Source: Hyphomonadaceae bacterium UBA2389
GTDB taxonomy: Bacteria > Pseudomonadota > Alphaproteobacteria > Caulobacterales > Aquidulcibacteraceae
DNA: 10,290 nucleotides
Reading direction: 5' to 3'
Assembly: GCA_002343395.1 (NCBI GenBank)
Contig: DDSN01000007.1
Coordinates: forward strand, 1 to 10,290
Position 1 is the first letter of the stretch; every line of letters starts with the position of its first letter. Below the pieces are notes generated by a model that saw only the letters and a program-made list of their open reading frames with translations, was not told where the DNA came from and searched no databases. Made by a program: the position numbers and the translations under genes. Of this stretch, positions 6,083-10,290 are shown piece by piece.

Positions 6083-7302
6083 GCTGCCGCGTCCGTCGCG
6101 TGCTTCGCAAAGACCGCCTTCAGCGCCGCCACAAGCCGATCCATCAAGGCGTCATCGTGAAACGGCGACGGAGTAATGCGCAGCCGCTCGGCGCCGCGCG
6201 CCACCGTTGGGTAGTTGATGGGCTGCACATAAATGCCGTGATCGGTGAGCAGCGAATCCGACATCGCCTTGCACAGCGCAGCGTTGCCGACGAGGACAGG
6301 CACGATGTGGGTGGTCGACTCCGACATCACCGGCAGGTCGGCTTCCCTGAGCAGCGCCTTCAAACGCTCCGCGCGCTCCGCCAGCCGGTCGCGCATGTGC
6401 GGACAGGCCTTCACGATGCGCACGCTCTCAAGCGCCGCCGCCGCGATAGAGGGCGCGAGCGATGTCGTGAATATGAACCCGGCGGCAGTCGAGCGGATGG
6501 CGTCGATGGCGGCCGCAGGCCCCGTCACGTACCCGCCCATCGTTCCGAAGGCCTTCGCCAACGTGCCCTCGATAAAGTCGACTCGATGCATCACGCCGTC
6601 ACGCTCGGCAACGCCCGCGCCCGTGTGCCCGTACAGCCCCACGCCATGCACTTCGTCGAGGTAAGTCATGGCGCCGTATTGTTGTGCAATATCGCAAATC
6701 GCTTCGATCGGCGCTGTATCACCGTCCATCGAGTAGACGCTCTCGAAGGCGATGAGCTTGGGCGCATCCGCCGGCGCTTCGTTGATCAGCGCTTCGAGAT
6801 GTTGGATGTCGTTATGGCGGAAAATGCGCTTCTCGCATTTCGCGCGCTTGATGCCCTCGATCATCGACGCATGGTTTTGCGCGTCGGAGAATATCCACAG
6901 ATCGGGAAACAGCTTCGCCAGCGTCGACAACGTCGCGTCGTTCGACACGTAGCCCGACGTAAACAGCAGCGCCGACTCCTTGCCATGGAGCGCCGCGAGT
7001 TCCTTCTCCAAATCGACGTGATAGCTGGTCGTGCCGGAGATGTTGCGCGTGCCGCCCGCGCCGGCGCCGACCCGATCGAGCGCCGCGTGAGCAGCATCGA
7101 GCACTTCCGGCGATTGGCCTTGTCCCAGATAGTCGTTCGAGCACCACACCACGATGTCACGGGTCTCCCCGTTCTCCAGTCGGAGCCGGGCATGAGGAAA
7201 CCGCCCACGCTCGCGCATGATGTCGGCGAATACGCGGTAGCGGCCTTCATCGCGAATGGCCGAGACGGCGTCTTCAAAGACTTTTTTGTCTTGCTCTCTC
7301 AC
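6079..7302 (-). CDS. hemA: 5-aminolevulinate synthase
   Basis: ALA synthase condenses glycine with succinyl-CoA to 5-aminolevulinate, the first step of the C4 (Shemin) heme pathway found in alphaproteobacteria and mitochondria. The 407-residue PLP enzyme has RYRVFADI near the start, CSNDYLGQ (54-61), GAGAGGTRNISGTTSYHVDL (79-98), LLFTSGYVSNDATL (112-125), FSDAQNHASMIEG (138-150), ESVYSMDGDTAPI (187-199), YLDEVHGVGLYG (214-225) and the PLP-lysine motif GTLAKAFGTMGGY (246-258) with Lys250. The start is GTG at 7302, preceded by AGAGG with a 7-base spacer. The next in-frame ATG is codon 29, inside the conserved region. It runs divergently from hemB, and its stop overlaps the next gene as GTGA. 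Another member of the alpha-oxoamine synthase family is possible in principle, but the heme context and motifs favour ALA synthase. Confidence 0.96.
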   Translation of the reverse strand: MREQDKKVFEDAVSAIRDEGRYRVFADIMRERGRFPHARLRLENGETRDIVVWCSNDYLGQGQSPEVLDAAHAALDRVGAGAGGTRNISGTTSYHVDLEKELAALHGKESALLFTSGYVSNDATLSTLAKLFPDLWIFSDAQNHASMIEGIKRAKCEKRIFRHNDIQHLEALINEAPADAPKLIAFESVYSMDGDTAPIEAICDIAQQYGAMTYLDEVHGVGLYGHTGAGVAERDGVMHRVDFIEGTLAKAFGTMGGYVTGPAAAIDAIRSTAAGFIFTTSLAPSIAAAALESVRIVKACPHMRDRLAERAERLKALLREADLPVMSESTTHIVPVLVGNAALCKAMSDSLLTDHGIYVQPINYPTVARGAERLRITPSPFHDDALMDRLVAALKAVFAKHATDAAA

Positions 7303-7408
7303 GGCTTTGCCTCTGGCGCGGCGTTTCGCGCCGGTTGTGGTTATAGGATGTTTCCGCCCGACATTGTAACTGAGACGCTAACGCGCACTCTCGCGCAGGC
7401 AGTTGCGA
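7303..7408. promoter_or_regulatory. Divergent hemA-hemB intergenic region
   Basis: About 106 bases separate the divergent hemA and hemB starts, so both promoters must lie here unless transcription enters from outside. For hemA a plausible -10 is TATAAC on the minus strand (7345-7340); the hexamer 17 bases ahead, TACAAT, is a poor -35. For hemB I see GCTAAC at 7377-7382, which resembles the -10 of Caulobacter-type housekeeping promoters, but no clear -35. I find no convincing FNR-type (TTGAT-N4-ATCAA) or Irr/ICE-type site. The role is inferred from layout. Confidence 0.4.
7310..7332 (-). promoter_or_regulatory. Hairpin abutting the hemA Shine-Dalgarno
   Basis: On the minus strand a perfect 6-base inverted repeat, GGCGCG-AAACGC-CGCGCC (7332-7315), is directly followed by AGAGG (7314-7310), the hemA ribosome binding site, and then 7 bases to the GTG start. 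In the transcript this would put an all-GC stem flush against the ribosome landing site. It could influence hemA translation or be an operator, but short GC stems are common in GC-rich DNA. Confidence 0.35.
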
Positions 7409-8428
7409 ATGGTTCGCATGAATTACAGCGCTCGCTTTCCTTATGCACGACCCAGGAGACTCCGGCAGTCGGACTGGATCCGACGCCTCGTGCGCGAAAC
7501 AACCATCACGCCTGGCGACCTTATCTGGTCGCTGGTGGTTCATGAAGGCGAACGGGATGAAATCCCAGTTAGCGCAATGCCCGGCGTGTCCCGCCTGTCG
7601 GTCGCGGCGTGCGCCCAAGCGGCGAAACGCGCCCGCAATCTCGGAATCCCCGCGATCGCGGTATTTCCCTTCATCGATCCCGCGAAAAAGGATGCGGCTG
7701 GCCGCGAAGCGCTCAACCCAGACGGCTTGGTGTGCCGCGCCGTTCGCGCCATGAAAGAAGCTGCGCCGGAGGTTGGCGTGATGGTCGACGTCGCGCTCGA
7801 CCCCTTCACTGATCACGGGCACGACGGGCTCCTGCGCGATGGGCGCATCCTCAATGATGAAACGGTATCGGTGCTGGTTGAGCAAGCCTTGATCCAGGTC
7901 AAGGCGGGCGCCGACATCGTTGCGCCGTCTGATATGATGGATGGCCGCGTCGGCGCGATCCGCGAAGCGCTCGAGCGCGAGGGGCATCAAGACACGCTGA
8001 TCATGTCCTACGCGGCGAAATACGCCTCGGCCTTCTATGGGCCTTACCGCGAAGCGATCGGATCAGGAAAACTCGGCGCGGGCTCCGTCGCCAATCCGGG
8101 CGACAAGCGCACCTACCAAATGGACTTCGGCAACGCCGACGAGGCTTTGCGCGAAGTCGCGCTGGATGTGGCGGAGGGTGCGGACATGCTGCTGGTGAAA
8201 CCCGGCATGCCCTACCTCGACATCGTGCGGCGCGTGAAGGACGCCTTCGCGCTACCCACCTTCGCCTTTCAGGTTTCCGGCGAGTACGCGATGATCATGG
8301 CGGCGGCGCAAAACGGCTGGCTCGATGCGGATCGCGCCATCATCGAGAGCCTGACCGCCTTCAAGCGCGCAGGCGCTGACGGCGTCGTCACCTACTTCGC
8401 GCCCAAAGCCGCCGAGATGCTCGCCTAG
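7409..8428 (+). CDS. hemB: Porphobilinogen synthase (5-aminolevulinate dehydratase)
   Basis: HemB joins two ALA molecules into porphobilinogen, the second step of heme synthesis. From ATG 7409 the protein has 339 residues, normal for the family. Active-site lysines are visible in SYAAKYASAFYGP (Lys204) and LLVKPGMPYLDIV (Lys264). RTYQMDFGN (234-242) and FQVSGEYAMI are also conserved. The metal region reads DVALDPFTDHGHDG (127-140) where zinc-dependent enzymes carry three Cys (DVCLCxYTSHGHCG). This is thus the Cys-free, magnesium-type enzyme known from Pseudomonas and Bradyrhizobium. Start choices are TTG 7403, ATG 7409 and ATG 7418. ATG 7409 has a weak CAGG 9 bases upstream and is preferred, but 7418 (giving MNYSARFPYARPRRLRQ) is possible. 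It is the only plus-strand gene, divergent from hemA and convergent with sppA. Confidence 0.96.
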   Translation: MVRMNYSARFPYARPRRLRQSDWIRRLVRETTITPGDLIWSLVVHEGERDEIPVSAMPGVSRLSVAACAQAAKRARNLGIPAIAVFPFIDPAKKDAAGREALNPDGLVCRAVRAMKEAAPEVGVMVDVALDPFTDHGHDGLLRDGRILNDETVSVLVEQALIQVKAGADIVAPSDMMDGRVGAIREALEREGHQDTLIMSYAAKYASAFYGPYREAIGSGKLGAGSVANPGDKRTYQMDFGNADEALREVALDVAEGADMLLVKPGMPYLDIVRRVKDAFALPTFAFQVSGEYAMIMAAAQNGWLDADRAIIESLTAFKRAGADGVVTYFAPKAAEMLA

Positions 8429-8487
8429 CTTTCGTTTGCCGCGTGTTCGGACGAAAACCGCTGCGCACTCTCCTAACGCGATCGAGC

Positions 8488-8523
8488 AATAAAAGACCCC
8501 CCGCGTCGGGACGCGGAGGGTCT
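8488..8523 (-). terminator. Rho-independent terminator between hemB and sppA
   Basis: Arms at 8495-8507 (GACCCCCCGCGTC) and 8510-8522 (GACGCGGAGGGTC) are complementary over 13 bases with one C-A mismatch. One extra A-T pair at 8494/8523 extends the stem. The innermost pairs must open to form the loop. On the minus strand the stem is followed by TTTTATT (8494-8488), so it is a good intrinsic terminator for sppA, whose TAA lies about 24 bases upstream of it. On the hemB side the stem is followed by TGAAGG, without a T-tract, so termination of hemB here would be weaker. Within 8429-8546 I see no gene. Confidence 0.85.
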
Positions 8524-8546
8524 GAAGGCTATGGAAACGCTTGGGG

Positions 8547-10290
8547 TTATCGTATCGAAACAGGCTCCGCCTCGGCGCGAACGTTGGCGTCCTCCTCGCG
8601 CATCGCCGCCAGGGCCCGCTGCATGCGTGGGTCCGAGAGCGCCTCGTTGATGCGCACAAGCGCCTCAACACTCTCCGCGGAGGCGCCGAACATGTGTTCC
8701 AACGCCTCGAAGGGGCTCTTCTCGGCCGGGTAGTACCGCAGCTGTACGCGTGCGTCTTCCGCGATGCCGGCGAGCGCGCGGGCACGCGCGACCGCGACCT
8801 GGAAGCCGCCGATATGGTCCACGAGGCCACGCTCCAGCGCTTGCTGTCCGGTCCAAACGCGCCCGCCTGCAATCGCGCGCACTTGCTCAGGCGTCATTTC
8901 GCGCCCTTCGGCGACGAGCCCGATGAAGCCCGTGTACATGCGGTCAATCATGCTTGAGAACGCGGCGCGCTCAGCCTGGTTGAACGGACGCTCGCTGGTG
9001 AACATCTCGACGAGCGGCGAACCAACCGTGATCGTCTCCGTGTTCGTTGAGAGATAGTGGTCGAAAGCCGGCCCGATGATGAGCTTGCCCCCGACTACCC
9101 CGATCGAGCCCGTGATCGTGCCCGAGGACGCTACGATTTCATCGGCAAACGCGGACACGTAGTAGCCACCTGACGCCGCCACATCGCCCATCGACACCAC
9201 AATATGCTTGCCGCGCTCCCGAGCGGTGCGAAGCGCCGCCAGTATTTGGTCGGACGCCACTACTGACCCGCCGGGGCTGTTCACGCGGAAAACAATGGCC
9301 GCGACGTCATCGTCAGCCGATGCATCCAACAAAGCCCGCGCGACGCGGTCGCTGTTCATCATCTGCTCGTCGGAGAAGAAGCCGTCCTCCTCGGGGCCGG
9401 AGACGATCGCGCCTTCACCCTGAACCACGGCGATAACGCGACCGCTGTTGTGAGGGCGAGGATGGTATTCAGAGAACTCGACGATCTCAGCGCCCTGCGC
9501 GCGTTCAAGAGCGGCGCGCTCCGCTTCCTCGGGGCGCCCAACGCGATCGATCAGCTTCAGTTCAACCGCACGCTGCGCGGTGAACGGCGTTGCCTCGATC
9601 GCCGCCCGTGCTTCTTGCGCCGTGATGCCGCGATCGGTCGCGATATTCGCCAACATCGCGTCATAAAGGCCATTCATCAGGCTCGTCATCGATTCGCGAT
9701 GCGCCGGCGTGAACGTGCGCTGCGTCAGCGTGTTCGCAGCCGTCTTGTGCTCCTCACGGGTCTCGAACTGAGCCAGCATGTGATAGCGCTGAAGCGTATC
9801 GGCGAGGAACGTCACCTCCGCGGACAGCCCCATTGGTTGGAACTCGCTGGTCTCCTGCAGCCAAACTTCATCACTGTCAGCGATCGCCATGTACCCCGGC
9901 ATGCTCATACGCACGCTGTCGTTCTGCAAATGCGCCACCACGAACTTGCCTGACGCGCGGAACGCCGCCAGCGCGGCGCGCAGTTCTTCAGCCTGCGCCG
10001 TCGGCATGCCGTTGGTGTTCGCGCGAATGTAGATGCCCTTGACCGCGTTGTCGGTGCGCGCCGCGTCGATCCGCGCCAGCACGTCAAGCAAGGCAGGCTC
10101 GCCGCCAAGCGCCGCAAAGGGATTGCTCGGCCGCTGATCCATCATCGGTTCGCGCAGATCGAGCGCCAAAACCATTTGCGACGGGTGGGCAGGTTGGCTG
10201 CCGGCCGAGGCCGCGATCATCGAAATAAGCAAAAACGGGCCAATGAACAGGAAGAGCACCAGCCCCACCAGCACGCCGGCGACCGTGATC
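8547..10290 (-). CDS. sppA: Signal peptide peptidase SppA, 67K type (N-terminus cut by window edge)
   Basis: SppA is an inner-membrane serine protease that degrades signal peptides left after secretion. The frame is open from the TAA at 8547 to the right edge, 581 visible codons. The visible start, ITVAGVLVGLVLFLFIGPFL followed by LISMIAASAG, is a single N-terminal membrane segment; only a few residues are probably missing. Two S49 peptidase repeats follow. In the first, the HKTAAN stretch (Lys codon 9746-9744) aligns with the catalytic Lys209 region of E. coli SppA (YKSAVE). In the second, RVNSPGGSVVASDQI and SMGDVAASGGYYVSAFADEI carry the nucleophile Ser (codon 9173-9171), followed by TITGSIGVVGGKL. 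The split Lys/Ser dyad is therefore intact. The C-terminal tail (PMRQ-like Arg/Glu-rich end, AAMREEDANVRAEAEPVSIR) is charged. An internal GTG at 10274 is not a credible start because the membrane segment already runs through it. Confidence 0.94.
   Translation of the reverse strand, partial: ITVAGVLVGLVLFLFIGPFLLISMIAASAGSQPAHPSQMVLALDLREPMMDQRPSNPFAALGGEPALLDVLARIDAARTDNAVKGIYIRANTNGMPTAQAEELRAALAAFRASGKFVVAHLQNDSVRMSMPGYMAIADSDEVWLQETSEFQPMGLSAEVTFLADTLQRYHMLAQFETREEHKTAANTLTQRTFTPAHRESMTSLMNGLYDAMLANIATDRGITAQEARAAIEATPFTAQRAVELKLIDRVGRPEEAERAALERAQGAEIVEFSEYHPRPHNSGRVIAVVQGEGAIVSGPEEDGFFSDEQMMNSDRVARALLDASADDDVAAIVFRVNSPGGSVVASDQILAALRTARERGKHIVVSMGDVAASGGYYVSAFADEIVASSGTITGSIGVVGGKLIIGPAFDHYLSTNTETITVGSPLVEMFTSERPFNQAERAAFSSMIDRMYTGFIGLVAEGREMTPEQVRAIAGGRVWTGQQALERGLVDHIGGFQVAVARARALAGIAEDARVQLRYYPAEKSPFEALEHMFGASAESVEALVRINEALSDPRMQRALAAMREEDANVRAEAEPVSIR

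Noticed and set aside
6100..7545. A 481-codon open frame on the plus strand, opposite hemA and running into hemB
   Set aside because: Its product is rich in Arg and His with no recognisable domain, and it covers the complete, motif-perfect hemA on the other strand. Long antisense frames are expected opposite GC-rich coding DNA.
7274..7990. A 238-codon open frame on the minus strand, opposite hemB
   Set aside because: It overlaps well-supported hemB and the start of hemA, and its product shows no family signature. It is a shadow of codon bias.
1..10290. Mobile elements, CRISPR arrays, tRNA or rRNA genes, phage or defence genes
   Set aside because: Nearly every base belongs to a recognised housekeeping gene, with short gaps, and I see no transposase, direct-repeat array or cloverleaf sequence.

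Overview
This is a GC-rich chromosomal window that looks alphaproteobacterial. The evidence is an ALA-synthase-type hemA (C4 heme pathway), a porphobilinogen synthase lacking the zinc cysteines, a two-domain 67K-type SppA, and the gene order glyA-nrdR-ribD-ribE-ribB-ribH-nusB-thiL. A Caulobacterales/Hyphomonadaceae-like source is my best guess, but it rests on gene order and general resemblance, not on a search.

Layout. Reading down the minus strand from about 7300 to 1 there is one tightly packed series: hemA, a 72-codon gene, glyA, nrdR, ribD (reductase part only), ribE, ribB with a degenerate ribA-like tail, ribH, nusB, and the first 175 codons of thiL, which runs off the left edge. Most junctions are short gaps or 4-base start/stop overlaps. 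The only sizeable break is 134 bp upstream of glyA, where a new promoter could lie. hemB is the only plus-strand gene. It diverges from hemA across about 106 bp and converges with sppA, which runs off the right edge. A strong hairpin with a T-tract on the sppA side lies between hemB and sppA.

How the genes fit together. HemA and HemB catalyse the first two steps of C4 heme synthesis. GlyA supplies glycine (the HemA substrate) and one-carbon units. The rib genes make lumazine and riboflavin. NrdR represses ribonucleotide reductase genes, NusB acts in rRNA antitermination, and ThiL makes thiamine diphosphate. SppA clears cleaved signal peptides from the inner membrane.

What stands out. The window is ordinary core metabolism: I see no mobile element, CRISPR array, defence system, tRNA or rRNA. 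The real oddity is the riboflavin cluster. RibD has only its reductase domain, and the gene cannot extend upstream because the in-frame nrdR stop blocks it. The GTP cyclohydrolase II half of RibBA has lost all three zinc cysteines and its active-site motif. The cluster therefore appears unable to carry out the first two steps of the pathway (GTP cyclohydrolase II and pyrimidine deaminase), while all the later enzymes it should encode are intact.
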